A stretch of DNA of 64,000 nt. Origin: Tessaracoccus sp. MC1865 (lineage in GTDB: Bacteria > Actinomycetota > Actinomycetes > Propionibacteriales > Propionibacteriaceae). Shown one piece after another: positions 16,178 to 24,017 of this stretch (its first letter is position 1; each line of letters opens with the position of its first letter). The position numbers were made by a program, and so were the translations under genes. Location of the stretch: the NCBI RefSeq assembly GCF_017815535.1, contig NZ_CP072596.1, positions 1,240,001 through 1,304,000 of the forward strand, written 5' to 3'. The notes beneath the pieces were generated by a model. The model ran no database searches, was not told where the DNA came from, and saw nothing but the letters and a program-made list of their open reading frames with translations.

Positions 16178-16525
16178 TCAGCAGCAGCGGGCCGCGTCCT
16201 CAGTGGTGGTGCCCAGGAACTCACGCGCCACCTCCAGCACGTCGCTGGCCGCCGTGTAGTGCGCCCAGCGCCCCCGCTGTTCGCGCGTCACGAGGCCGGC
16301 GGCCGTCAGCTTCTTCAGGTGGTGCGACAGGGTCGGCTGGCTGATGCCGAGAGTGTCGGGGATGTGGCAGGCGCAGGCGGTGCCGTCGGGGGAGTCCGCG
16401 ATGTGGGTCAGGAGCCGTACCCGGGTGGGGTCTGAGAGCGCCTTGAAGAGTTCGGCCAGACACGCTGCTCGCTCTGCCGACATCATCGAGGTGGGGGCTG
16501 TTGCGCACTCTGGGGCGGTGGACAT
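16178..16525 (-). CDS. arsR: ArsR-family metalloregulator of the ars genes
   Basis: The 115-residue winged-helix repressor has the recognition helix I-S-Q-P-T-L-S-H-H-L-K-K-L (about 61-73) and the wing R-G-R-W-A-H-Y. Candidate As(III) ligands are C51 and C53 (A-C-A-C-H, at the place of the classical metal-binding helix), C7, C22 and a C-terminal C114-C115 pair. TAAGCT ends 6 nt before the ATG (16532-16537 on the minus strand), suggesting a leaderless transcript. An inverted repeat sits just upstream of that hexamer, consistent with autoregulation. It converges on arsA. Confidence 0.92.
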   Translation of the reverse strand: MSTAPECATAPTSMMSAERAACLAELFKALSDPTRVRLLTHIADSPDGTACACHIPDTLGISQPTLSHHLKKLTAAGLVTREQRGRWAHYTAASDVLEVAREFLGTTTEDAARCC

Positions 16526-16540
16526 CCATCCAGCTTAGGT

Positions 16541-16560
16541 GCATTGACGAACGTCGATGC
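16541..16560 (-). promoter_or_regulatory. Probable ArsR operator upstream of arsR
   Basis: The near-perfect repeat GCATTGAC-GAAC-GTCGATGC (one mismatch between arms) lies just upstream of the TAAGCT hexamer of arsR. It differs in half-site from the arsB and arsD repeats but shares the ATYGA core, so it is likely an autoregulatory site. Confidence 0.5.
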
Positions 16561-16594
16561 GCGACCCCGGAACTGCGACGGGGGATACTGGGTC

Positions 16595-17113
16595 ATGGTC
16601 GTGCCCGACGAGGTGCTGGCCCGGCTCGAGGATTGCCGGGAGGAATTCCGAGGCCTCGTCAGGGAGGCGAATCCGGCAGATCTGGTGGCGCCCACCCGGG
16701 GCACCCGGTGGACGAACCGGGAGTTGCTGTTCCACATGTGGTTCGGCCAGCACCTCGCCAGGGTGTTCGTTCCGTTGTTCGGGGTCTTCGGCCGCCTGCC
16801 GCGCCCCGTCTCCGCGGGATACGCGCGTGGCCTGACGGCGTTGAGCCGGCCCTACAACTGGATCAACTACGCCGGACCGGTCGCTGGCGTGAGGATCGTT
16901 TCCAGGGGGCGACTTGAGCGGTGGATGGACGCCGACACCCGCTGGCTCCTGACCTGGGCCGGGGGCGCCAGCGACGCCGAATTGAGGCTCGGCATGCCGG
17001 TGCCCGAGAGTTGGGACCCCTACTTCGCGTCCTGGATGACGCGTCTCGACGTGCTGGACTGGGCGCCTAAGCACTATCGACACCACCGCGCCCAACTGAC
17101 CCTGAGCCTCTGA
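16595..17113 (+). CDS. DinB/maleylpyruvate-isomerase-like helical protein
   Basis: The 172-residue protein resembles the DinB superfamily, four-helix proteins that often use mycothiol or bacillithiol. Visible marks are W-T-N-R-E-L-L-F-H-M-W-F-G-Q-H near residue 45 and W-A-P-K-H-Y-R-H-H-R-A-Q near the end; their histidines could form the usual metal triad. The ATG at 16595 is preceded by GGGGGA; an earlier in-frame TTG at 16544 would run through the arsR operator. The substrate is unknown. It is divergent from arsR, but nothing links it clearly to arsenic. Confidence 0.65.
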   Translation: MVVPDEVLARLEDCREEFRGLVREANPADLVAPTRGTRWTNRELLFHMWFGQHLARVFVPLFGVFGRLPRPVSAGYARGLTALSRPYNWINYAGPVAGVRIVSRGRLERWMDADTRWLLTWAGGASDAELRLGMPVPESWDPYFASWMTRLDVLDWAPKHYRHHRAQLTLSL

Positions 17114-17166
17114 CCCCGGGACTGTGCGCATTCTGTGGCCACCCACCTCGTCGTGGCACTGCCCGG

Positions 17167-17457
17167 TCAGGCACTCCACCCCAGTAGCGCCTCACCGAGC
17201 GACAGCCCGCCGATGAGGATGCCGAGCGCCAGAACCGGGACCAGGAGGACAAGCAACGGACGGTCCCGCAACAGCCGGAGGCAGACCAGCAGGAGCACCA
17301 CCCAGATCACCCAGAAGCCCAGGAGCCATGGCATAGGGGTGACAAGCCCCACCGTCAGGTAGATGTAGCCCACCACGAGGTGAGCGAGGATCCCCAGGAT
17401 GCCGAAGGCCCGCTTCCAGCCCGGCGGGGTCGGCGACACGTCGGAAGCTTGCGTCAT
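17167..17457 (-). CDS. Small membrane protein, three predicted helices
   Basis: The 96-residue protein is dominated by hydrophobic segments: I-L-G-I-L-A-H-L-V-V-G-Y-I-Y-L, a W-L-L-G-F-W-V-I-W-V-V-L-L-L region, and L-L-V-L-L-V-P-V-L-A-L. An R-L-L-R-D-R-P turn separates the last two. TAGTTT ends 6 nt before the ATG, suggesting leaderless expression. No family is recognised. It stands alone between the DinB-like gene and the G6PD gene. Confidence 0.65.
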   Translation of the reverse strand: MTQASDVSPTPPGWKRAFGILGILAHLVVGYIYLTVGLVTPMPWLLGFWVIWVVLLLVCLRLLRDRPLLVLLVPVLALGILIGGLSLGEALLGWSA

Positions 17458-17518
17458 TGAGCCAAACTACGCCCACACCCTTCGTGCTGTGTCCGCCAGG
17501 CGTCCCGAACTGTTTCCG

Positions 17519-18880
17519 TCACGCGTTCCAGCGCGTCGGCCCTGCTCCTCCTGCCACATACTCATCCAAGGGCACCAGCCCCTGCTGCCAGGCGTGAATG
17601 ACCGGTTGCACGATCCGCCAACATTCCTCGGCCACGTCACCGCGCACGGTCAGGAGCGGGTCGCCGCGGAAGATGGAGTCGAGGATTTCGCCGTAGGGCT
17701 TGAGCGGGCTCTCCGCGAGGTCCGTCGAGAGCACCGACTGGTCCAGCTGGAAGCGGTTGGACTCCGCGTTGGTCGACAGCCCCAGCCTGATGTTGGCGGG
17801 TTTCATGCCGATGCTCAGCACGTTCGGCGGCGCCTCCGTGAAGCCCTCCGGCACGTGGTCCACCGGACGGAAAGCCACGGTGATGCCGTTGCGGGCGTCG
17901 CCGAGCGCCTTGCCGCTGCGCAACCGGAACGGGACTCCGGCCCACCGGTCCGTGTTGATCCTCACGGTGAGTTCCGCCAGCGTCTCGGTGTTCCGCGAGG
18001 CGTCGACACCCGGCTCGTCGACGTAGTTCGGGACGGCCTCGCCGCCGACCCGGCCGGCCGTGTACCGCGCGCGACGGGAGGAGGCCACCGGGTCGTCATC
18101 CCACACGTGGGTGTGCCGGAGCATCAGGGCGATGAGGTCGCGAACGTCACGCTCGTTGAGCGACGGCGGCTCCTCCATCGCGAACAGGGCCAGGACCAGC
18201 AGGAGGTGGCTCTGGATCATGTCGCGGAGTGCACCCGCACCGTCGTAGTAACCGGCGCGGCCCTCGAGCGCCAGCACCTCGTCGACGGTGATGTCGACGC
18301 GCTCGATGTTCTGGTTGTTCCAGGCATGCTCGAAGATGCGGTTGGTGAAGCGGAGCCCCAGGAGATTGAGTACCACGGACTTACCGAGGAAGTGATCGAT
18401 GCGGAAGAGTTGGTTCTCCGGCACGAGACCGGCGAGCACCCCGTTGAGTTCGCGGGCAGTTTCGAGGCTGGAGCCGAACGGCTTCTCCAGGGCGAGCCGG
18501 AGCCCCGGCGGAATCTCGAGGGTGGTCAAGGCCTTGCAGAGTTCGATCGAGATCCGGGGCGGGAGCGCCAGGTAGAGCACCGGTGCGTCGCCGAGGCCAT
18601 CGAGCAGGGTGCGCAGGGCGCCGGCGTCGGTGAGGTCGAGCTGTTCGTAGCGCGTGGTGGCGATCACCCGTTCGACGCTCGCCTTGGCGCACCGACCACC
18701 CAGCGCCCCGCGGACGCGCTCAACCCACTCCTCCTGGGACAACTCATCGGCGGCGCACCCCACCAGGGTCACGTCGTATTCAGGGTTGGTCTCGAGCAGG
18801 GTCCCCAGACCGGGCAGGAGGAGGCGGGTGGCGAGGTCGCCTGAGGCGCCGAGGATCGCGAGCGTGACGGGAACGGCCAT
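17519..18880 (-). CDS. zwf: Glucose-6-phosphate 1-dehydrogenase family protein
   Basis: The 453-residue protein has the N-terminal nucleotide motif G-A-S-G-D-L-A (11-17), E-K-P-F-G (132-136) and the active-site signature R-I-D-H-F-L-G-K (160-167). It would oxidise glucose 6-phosphate to 6-phosphogluconolactone with NAD(P)+. The usual actinobacterial partners (tkt, tal, opcA, pgl) are absent here, so it may be a second zwf paralogue. TAGAGT ends 6 nt before the ATG, consistent with a leaderless transcript. Confidence 0.9.
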   Translation of the reverse strand: MAVPVTLAILGASGDLATRLLLPGLGTLLETNPEYDVTLVGCAADELSQEEWVERVRGALGGRCAKASVERVIATTRYEQLDLTDAGALRTLLDGLGDAPVLYLALPPRISIELCKALTTLEIPPGLRLALEKPFGSSLETARELNGVLAGLVPENQLFRIDHFLGKSVVLNLLGLRFTNRIFEHAWNNQNIERVDITVDEVLALEGRAGYYDGAGALRDMIQSHLLLVLALFAMEEPPSLNERDVRDLIALMLRHTHVWDDDPVASSRRARYTAGRVGGEAVPNYVDEPGVDASRNTETLAELTVRINTDRWAGVPFRLRSGKALGDARNGITVAFRPVDHVPEGFTEAPPNVLSIGMKPANIRLGLSTNAESNRFQLDQSVLSTDLAESPLKPYGEILDSIFRGDPLLTVRGDVAEECWRIVQPVIHAWQQGLVPLDEYVAGGAGPTRWNA

Positions 18881-18915
18881 TTGCCCACTCTATGCACCCG
18901 GCCCGGGATCGGGCG

Positions 18916-19590
18916 CTACTCGCGCCCCTCCTCGAGTGGGATGAGCATCGTCCTGAATTCACCCGGCGTCGTGTGGAGCTGCCAGATGCGCTCCGCGACA
19001 CCGTCGACGCCGTTGGCGACCTTCAGCTTGGGGATGGAGCCGGGGATCACCAACTGGACGACGCGGACGCCCTCGTCGGCCAGCGCCTCGTGCAGCATCT
19101 CGCCGTACGCGCTCTCTGCCGGGAAGCCCACCGACGTGCCCGAGAAGCCCGCCCGGGCCTTCACCGAGGTGCCGCCGTTGATGAGGATGATCGTGCCGTC
19201 GCCCGCGGCGCGCATCCCAGGCAGAACTGCACGGGCCGCCGTGATGAGCCCCAACGCTGAGAAGCGCAGCGCCTCGAGCGCCAGTTCGGGGGTGAGGTCG
19301 AGGACGGGTTCCAGGTATGACCGGGACGGGAGCGGGCTGTACTGCAGCGCGGTGATCGGACCCAGCTCGCCGGCCGCTGCCGACAGCGCGGCCTCGAGGG
19401 ACGCGGCATCGCGGACATCGGCTGCATATCCGCGTGCCGTCACGCCGCCGTCGGCGAGCTCGGCCGCGAGGGCGTCCAGCTTTGCTTTGTCGCGTGAGAC
19501 GAGCGCCACCGAGAACCCTTCGCGCCCGAACCTGCGCGCCACCGCGGCGCCCAGACCAGGCCCCGCCCCGACGATTGCCAACGTTGCCAT
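18916..19590 (-). CDS. Atypical short-chain dehydrogenase/reductase
   Basis: The 224-residue Rossmann protein has the variant glycine motif G-A-G-P-G-L-G (near residue 7) instead of T-G-x-x-x-G-I-G. The cofactor-side sequence is V-S-R-D-K, and a D-V-R segment is present. Where classical SDRs have Y-x-x-x-K this one reads Y-G-E-M-L, so the catalytic Lys is missing. The start at 19590 is supported by AAGGAGAG; an upstream in-frame start at 19605 is less likely. Substrate and activity are unknown. It is divergent from the tmsA-like gene. Confidence 0.75.
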   Translation of the reverse strand: MATLAIVGAGPGLGAAVARRFGREGFSVALVSRDKAKLDALAAELADGGVTARGYAADVRDAASLEAALSAAAGELGPITALQYSPLPSRSYLEPVLDLTPELALEALRFSALGLITAARAVLPGMRAAGDGTIILINGGTSVKARAGFSGTSVGFPAESAYGEMLHEALADEGVRVVQLVIPGSIPKLKVANGVDGVAERIWQLHTTPGEFRTMLIPLEEGRE

Positions 19591-19715
19591 GAGGCTCTCC
19601 TTCACTCAAAGTCCCCTCTCGCTGAGCGTAGCGTCGGCCTGAGCGGCGAAAGCGAAAGGGGTACGGATTCTCCGTCCGGGCAGATACACGAGAGGCTCCG
19701 GGTTACTGTGGCCTC

Positions 19716-21098
19716 GTGGCAGCAGCACCTGTCCGGACGGAGCATGACCAGGCAATAGCGAGCCTGCGATCGTCGTACGAGGCGATCCCGGCAGGCTCGC
19801 CGGTGCGCCTCGCCAAGCCCACGTCGAACCTGTTCCGTCCGAGAAGCGGCATGACAGCTCCCGGACTGGACGTTTCCGGCCTCACCGGGGTACTGGCCGT
19901 CGACCCCGTGACGCGCACGGCAGAAGTCCAGGGCATGTGCACCTACGAAACCCTCGTGGACGCCACGCTCGCCCACGGGCTGATGCCGCTGGTCGTCCCG
20001 CAGTTGCGGACGATCACCATCGGTGGTGCGGTGAGCGGGCTCGGTATCGAGTCCACGAGCTTCCGCAACGGCATGCCGCACGAGTCCGTCCTCGAGATGG
20101 ACGTCTTCACCGGGGCCGGCGAGGTGGTCACGACAAGGCCCGGCGACGCCCTCTTCGACGCCGTGCCGAACTCCTACGGCTCCCTGGGCTATGTCACCCG
20201 GCTCCTGATCGAACTTGAGCGGGCGCCCGCCTTCGTCGCGCTGCGTCACCTGCGCTTCAGCGACACCGGCTCGCTGGCCGCCACCATCGCCGACATCTGC
20301 GCGACCCGCTCCCACGACGGCGCCGCGGTCGACGGACTCGACGGCGTGGCCTTCGCGCCCGGGGAGTACTACCTCACCCTCGCCACCTGGACCGACGCAC
20401 CCTCCGGCCCTGTCAGCGACTACACCGGCCAGCAGATCTACTACCGCTCCATCCGGAGCCTCTCCACTGACCAACTCACCGGCCACGACTACCTCTGGCG
20501 GTGGGACACGGACTGGTTCTGGTGCTCGCGCGCCTTCGGCGTGCAGCACCCGTTGGTCCGCAGGCTGTGGCCCCGCCGCTGGCGCCGCTCCGACGTCTAC
20601 CACCGGCTGGTCGGGCTCGACCGCCGCACCCGCCTCAGCGAGCGGTTGGACGCGCTCGCCCGCCGCCCGCGGCAGGAACGCGTGATCCAGGACGTCGAGG
20701 TGCCGGTGGAGCGGGTGGGGGAGTTCCTCACCTGGTTCGATGACGCCGTCGGGATGCGCCCGGTGTGGCTCTGCCCGCTGCGACTGAGGGCGACGGGCGG
20801 ACCCGGCGCCCGGCCCTGGCCGACGTACCCCCTGCGCGGGGGCACCACCTACGTCAACGTGGGCTTCTGGGGCGCCGTGCCCGTCGGGCCGGACGCGCCG
20901 CTCGCGCCGCGCAACCGGGCGATCGAGGAGAAGGTGCAGGCGCTGGGTGGGCACAAGTCTCTCTACTCCGAGGCCTTCTATGACCGGGACACGTTCGAGC
21001 GTCTGTACGGCGGCGCGAATCTGGCCGCGGTGAAGGCCCGTTACGACCCTGACAACCGGCTGACCAGCCTGTACGAGAAGGCGGTGGAGGAACGATGA
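19716..21098 (+). CDS. tmsA: FAD-dependent reductase of 10-methyl fatty acid synthesis (TmsA/BfaA-like)
   Basis: The 460-residue protein has an N-terminal PCMH-type FAD domain with the I-T-I-G-G-A-V-S-G-L-G-I-E-S motif (about 105-118) and Y-G-S-L-G-Y-V-T-R. In mycobacteria and corynebacteria this FAD reductase is encoded beside a CFA-synthase-like methyltransferase; together they turn oleoyl chains into 10-methyl (tuberculostearic) acids. The following gene is just such a methyltransferase and overlaps by 4 nt (ATGA), which is the main support. TACTGT ends 6 nt before the GTG start, suggesting leaderless expression. Confidence 0.78.
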   Translation: MAAAPVRTEHDQAIASLRSSYEAIPAGSPVRLAKPTSNLFRPRSGMTAPGLDVSGLTGVLAVDPVTRTAEVQGMCTYETLVDATLAHGLMPLVVPQLRTITIGGAVSGLGIESTSFRNGMPHESVLEMDVFTGAGEVVTTRPGDALFDAVPNSYGSLGYVTRLLIELERAPAFVALRHLRFSDTGSLAATIADICATRSHDGAAVDGLDGVAFAPGEYYLTLATWTDAPSGPVSDYTGQQIYYRSIRSLSTDQLTGHDYLWRWDTDWFWCSRAFGVQHPLVRRLWPRRWRRSDVYHRLVGLDRRTRLSERLDALARRPRQERVIQDVEVPVERVGEFLTWFDDAVGMRPVWLCPLRLRATGGPGARPWPTYPLRGGTTYVNVGFWGAVPVGPDAPLAPRNRAIEEKVQALGGHKSLYSEAFYDRDTFERLYGGANLAAVKARYDPDNRLTSLYEKAVEER

Positions 21099-22378
21099 AA
21101 CAGAACCTGAACGCACGGATGCCCATCGCCGACGCGGTCGCGTCGCTGCTGCGCGAGGGCATGCCCCTGAGATTCACGGCATCGGACGGGAGCGCGACCG
21201 GACCGGAGGACGCGGAGCTGGGCCTGGCGCTGCGCACCCGGCGCGGACTCGCGTACCTGCTGACCGCCCCCGGCGAACTCGGCATGGTGAGGGCGTACCT
21301 CGCCGGGGACCTCGAACTGAGGGGCGTGCACCCGGGCGACCCCTACGAGATCCTCAAACTCGTCCAGGACCGGGTGGCGTTCCGGCTGCCCAGCGCCCCC
21401 GAGGCGCTCGAACTGGCGCGCTCTCTCGGGCTCGAAACGCTCAAGCCGCCCCCGCCGCCCCCGCTGGAGTACCCGCCGCGCTGGCGGAGACTGGCCAGGG
21501 GACTGCGCCACTCGAAGGCCCGCGATTCGGACGCGATCTCGCATCACTACGACGTCTCCAACACGTTCTACGAACACATCCTCGGACCGTCGATGACCTA
21601 CACGTGCGCCGTCTATCCCAGTGGGGATGCGACGCTGGAGGAGGCGCAGGCGGAGAAGTACGACCTGATCTGCCGCAAGCTGGGGTTGCGCGCCGGAATG
21701 CGGCTGCTCGACGTCGGCTGCGGTTGGGGCGGCATGGTGCGCCACGCGGCGAAGCATTACGGCGTGCGGTCTCTGGGGGTGACGCTGTCGCGCCAGCAGG
21801 CACTCTGGGCCACGGACGCCATCGCGCGTGAGGGGCTCCGCGACCTCGCCGAGGTGCGGCACGGGGACTACAGAGACGTGACCGAGAGCGGCTTCGACGC
21901 CGTGAGTTCGATCGGGCTGACGGAACACATCGGCGTGAAGAACTACCCCACCTACTTCGCGTTCCTGCGGGATCGGCTCCGGCCGGAGGGCCGGCTCCTG
22001 AACCACTGCATCACCCATTCCCATAACCGCCGCGAGCCGGTGGGCCCGTTCCTGGACCGCTACATCTTCCCCGACGGCGAGATGAGCGGGTCCGGCGTCA
22101 TCATCAGGGACGCGCAGGACGCCGGGTTCGAGGTCATGCACGAGGAGAACTTCCGCCCGCACTACGCCCTCACGCTCGCCGCCTGGTGCCGCAACCTCGT
22201 CGACCACTGGGATGCCTGCGTGGCGGAGGTGGGGGAGACGAAGGCCCGTGCCTGGGGGCTCTACATGGCTGGTTCCAGGCTGAGTTTCGAACGCAACCAC
22301 GTCCAGTTGCACCACGTTCTCGCGGTGCGTGTCACCGACGACGGCACCAACGGTTTCCCGCTGCGACCCACCTGGTGA
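21095..22378 (+). CDS. tmsB: SAM-dependent fatty-acyl methyltransferase, cyclopropane-synthase family (TmsB/UfaA1-like)
   Basis: The 427-residue protein belongs to the cyclopropane-fatty-acyl-phospholipid synthase family. It has I-S-H-H-Y-D-V-S-N (about 148-156), Y-T-C-A-V-Y and the SAM motif L-D-V-G-C-G-W-G-G-M (about 205), with an N-terminal lipid-binding region. Paired with the upstream FAD reductase, it would add a methylene at C10 of oleoyl phospholipid, which the reductase saturates. A plain cyclopropane synthase is the alternative; pairing with tmsA favours 10-methyl products. Confidence 0.85.
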   Translation: MKQNLNARMPIADAVASLLREGMPLRFTASDGSATGPEDAELGLALRTRRGLAYLLTAPGELGMVRAYLAGDLELRGVHPGDPYEILKLVQDRVAFRLPSAPEALELARSLGLETLKPPPPPPLEYPPRWRRLARGLRHSKARDSDAISHHYDVSNTFYEHILGPSMTYTCAVYPSGDATLEEAQAEKYDLICRKLGLRAGMRLLDVGCGWGGMVRHAAKHYGVRSLGVTLSRQQALWATDAIAREGLRDLAEVRHGDYRDVTESGFDAVSSIGLTEHIGVKNYPTYFAFLRDRLRPEGRLLNHCITHSHNRREPVGPFLDRYIFPDGEMSGSGVIIRDAQDAGFEVMHEENFRPHYALTLAAWCRNLVDHWDACVAEVGETKARAWGLYMAGSRLSFERNHVQLHHVLAVRVTDDGTNGFPLRPTW

Positions 22379-22400
22379 GCGACACACGCGTACAGAAAGC

Positions 22401-22442
22401 AAAACCCCCGATGATCTGCGTTTCCGCTGATCACCGGGGTTT
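22401..22442 (-). terminator. Terminator of tRNA-Leu (possibly also for tmsB)
   Basis: On the minus strand AAACCCCGGTGATC and GATCATCGGGGGTTTT pair around a short loop and end in a T-rich run, directly 3' of the tRNA. On the plus strand it lies 22 nt after the tmsB stop and could work in both directions. Confidence 0.8.
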
Positions 22443-22448
22443 CCAGTG

Positions 22449-22533
22449 TGTCCGAGAGAGGACTTGAACCTCCACGCCCTAAACGGGCACTAGCACCTCA
22501 AGCTAGCGCGTCTACCAATTCCGCCACCCGGAC
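22449..22533 (-). tRNA. tRNA-Leu, anticodon GAG
   Basis: The minus strand folds as a class II tRNA. The acceptor arms GTCCGGG and CTCGGAC pair, and the D-arm contains GGTAGAC. The anticodon arm CTAGC-TTGAGGT-GCTAG has anticodon GAG. A long variable arm (TGCCCGTTTAGGGCGT) and the T-loop GGTTCAAGTCC follow. CCA is not encoded. TAGAGT at 22567-22572 (minus strand) is a possible -10 about 35 nt upstream. Confidence 0.95.
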
Positions 22534-22665
22534 AGGGTGTGCTTCCCTTTCGGGGAGCGACAAGGAACTCTAGCAGGTACACCCCGGGACTACGCAAATC
22601 GGGGCTAGGGTGGGGTTCAGAAGGGCCCCGGCAGGTGGGCGCGGAACGTCTGAGGAGCAGATGAC

Positions 22666-23040
22666 ATGGGCGTTGAGGCGACCTTTGAGATTGAGATCAC
22701 CCCCACTGAGGCCCTGCTGCCCGCCACCAGCAGATTCGACTTCGCCAAGGTATGGGAGGGCGCGGCGCAGGGCATCAGCAAGGGCGTCATGGTCTCGGGT
22801 GGGGACGCGTCCAGCGGGACGGCCGGCTACGTGGCCATGGAGGTCTTCGAGGGGACGCTGGACGGCCGCAAGGGAGCCGTCTCGTTCCAGCAGTTCGGCA
22901 CCATGCAGGGCGGCGTGCAGGAGCTTCGCTACGAGATCGTCCCCGGCTCGGGCACCGGGGAACTGGAAGACGTCACCGGCACGCTGCACCTCGAGATCGA
23001 CGGCGAGGGCCTGCACCACATCACGTTCGAGCTGGGCTAG
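22666..23040 (+). CDS. DUF3224 family protein
   Basis: The 124-residue soluble protein matches the DUF3224 pattern: G-V-M-V-S-G-G, then S-S-G-T-A-G-Y-V-A-M-E-V-F-E-G-T-L-D-G-R, then G-T-M-Q-G-G and V-P-G-S-G-T-G-E-L. It is probably a small beta-barrel (allene-oxide-cyclase-like fold). No activity is established for the family. GAGGAG lies upstream of the ATG, and a TAGGGT hexamer lies about 55 nt upstream. Its 3' end overlaps the convergent aldo/keto reductase gene by 20 nt. Confidence 0.85.
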   Translation: MGVEATFEIEITPTEALLPATSRFDFAKVWEGAAQGISKGVMVSGGDASSGTAGYVAMEVFEGTLDGRKGAVSFQQFGTMQGGVQELRYEIVPGSGTGELEDVTGTLHLEIDGEGLHHITFELG

Positions 23041-24004
23041 CCGGCCGTAGCCCGTTCGGGCCGCCGGAGATGTCGTCGAGGGCGGCGACGATGGGCGGCA
23101 CGAGCGTCTTGTGCTCGACGTCCATGAGCTCGGCCAGGTGCTCCGTGGTGCGGGGGCCGATGAGGGCCGAGGCCACCTGGGGAGCGTCCCTCGTCCACAG
23201 CAGCGACACCTGGGCCGCCGTCAGCCCCAAGCCCTGCGCGGCGTGTGCCACGGCGTCGACGATCGCCGACGAGCGGGGCTGCAGATACGGCTCGACGAAC
23301 CAGCTGAAGTGATCCGAGGCGCCGCGGGAATCGCGGGGGATCCGGCCGCCGGCGTACTTGCCGGTCAACACCCCGCGGCCCAGCCCGGACCACGCCAGCA
23401 CGCCCAGCCGGTGGTGCGCGGCGGCGGGGATGACCTCCACTTCGGCGCGCCGTGCCAGCAGCGAGTACTCCACCTGCACGCTGGACAACGTGACCCGGAC
23501 CCGGTCCGCGTCCTGCCAGGTGGCGGCCGTGGCGGTCTGCCAGCCCACGAAGTTCGACACGCCCACGTAGTGGGCCATGCCCCGGGCGACGGCGGTGTCC
23601 AGCGCAGACATCGTTTCGTCGACGGGGGCGTCACCCCAGGCGTGCACCTGCCACAGGTCCACGTGGTCCGTCCCCAGCCGCCGCAGCGACTGCTCCAGGT
23701 CGTTGAGCAACGCGCCGCGGGACGTGTCGATCACCCGGCGTCCGTCGCGCACCACGAAGCCCGCCTTGGTGGCGATGACCAGCGACTCCCTGGGCAGACC
23801 AGCGTGCAGGGCCTTGCCGATCATCTTCTCCGCGACCCCGGCGCCGTACGCGGGTGCGGTGTCGACGAGGTTGCCCCCACCGTCGACGAAATCGTGCAGG
23901 AGGGCCTGCGCCATCGGCCACTCGACGTCGCGGCCCCACGCCATGGTCCCCAAACCGAGGGGGGAGACATGGAGACCGGTGGCACCGAGTGGACGAAGCT
24001 GCAT
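23021..24004 (-). CDS. Aldo/keto reductase
   Basis: The 327-residue protein is a TIM-barrel NADPH oxidoreductase. The catalytic tetrad is visible as N-L-V-D-T-A-P-A-Y-G (Asp and Tyr), A-T-K-A-G-F (Lys) and W-Q-V-H-A-W-G (His). The N-terminus L-G-A-T-G-L-H-V-S-P-L-G-L-G-T is typical of the YajO/Gfo-like branch. The physiological carbonyl substrate is unknown. TAGGCT lies 10 nt before the ATG. Confidence 0.9.
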   Translation of the reverse strand: MQLRPLGATGLHVSPLGLGTMAWGRDVEWPMAQALLHDFVDGGGNLVDTAPAYGAGVAEKMIGKALHAGLPRESLVIATKAGFVVRDGRRVIDTSRGALLNDLEQSLRRLGTDHVDLWQVHAWGDAPVDETMSALDTAVARGMAHYVGVSNFVGWQTATAATWQDADRVRVTLSSVQVEYSLLARRAEVEVIPAAAHHRLGVLAWSGLGRGVLTGKYAGGRIPRDSRGASDHFSWFVEPYLQPRSSAIVDAVAHAAQGLGLTAAQVSLLWTRDAPQVASALIGPRTTEHLAELMDVEHKTLVPPIVAALDDISGGPNGLRPASPART

Positions 24005-24017
24005 AGCGGGACCCAGC

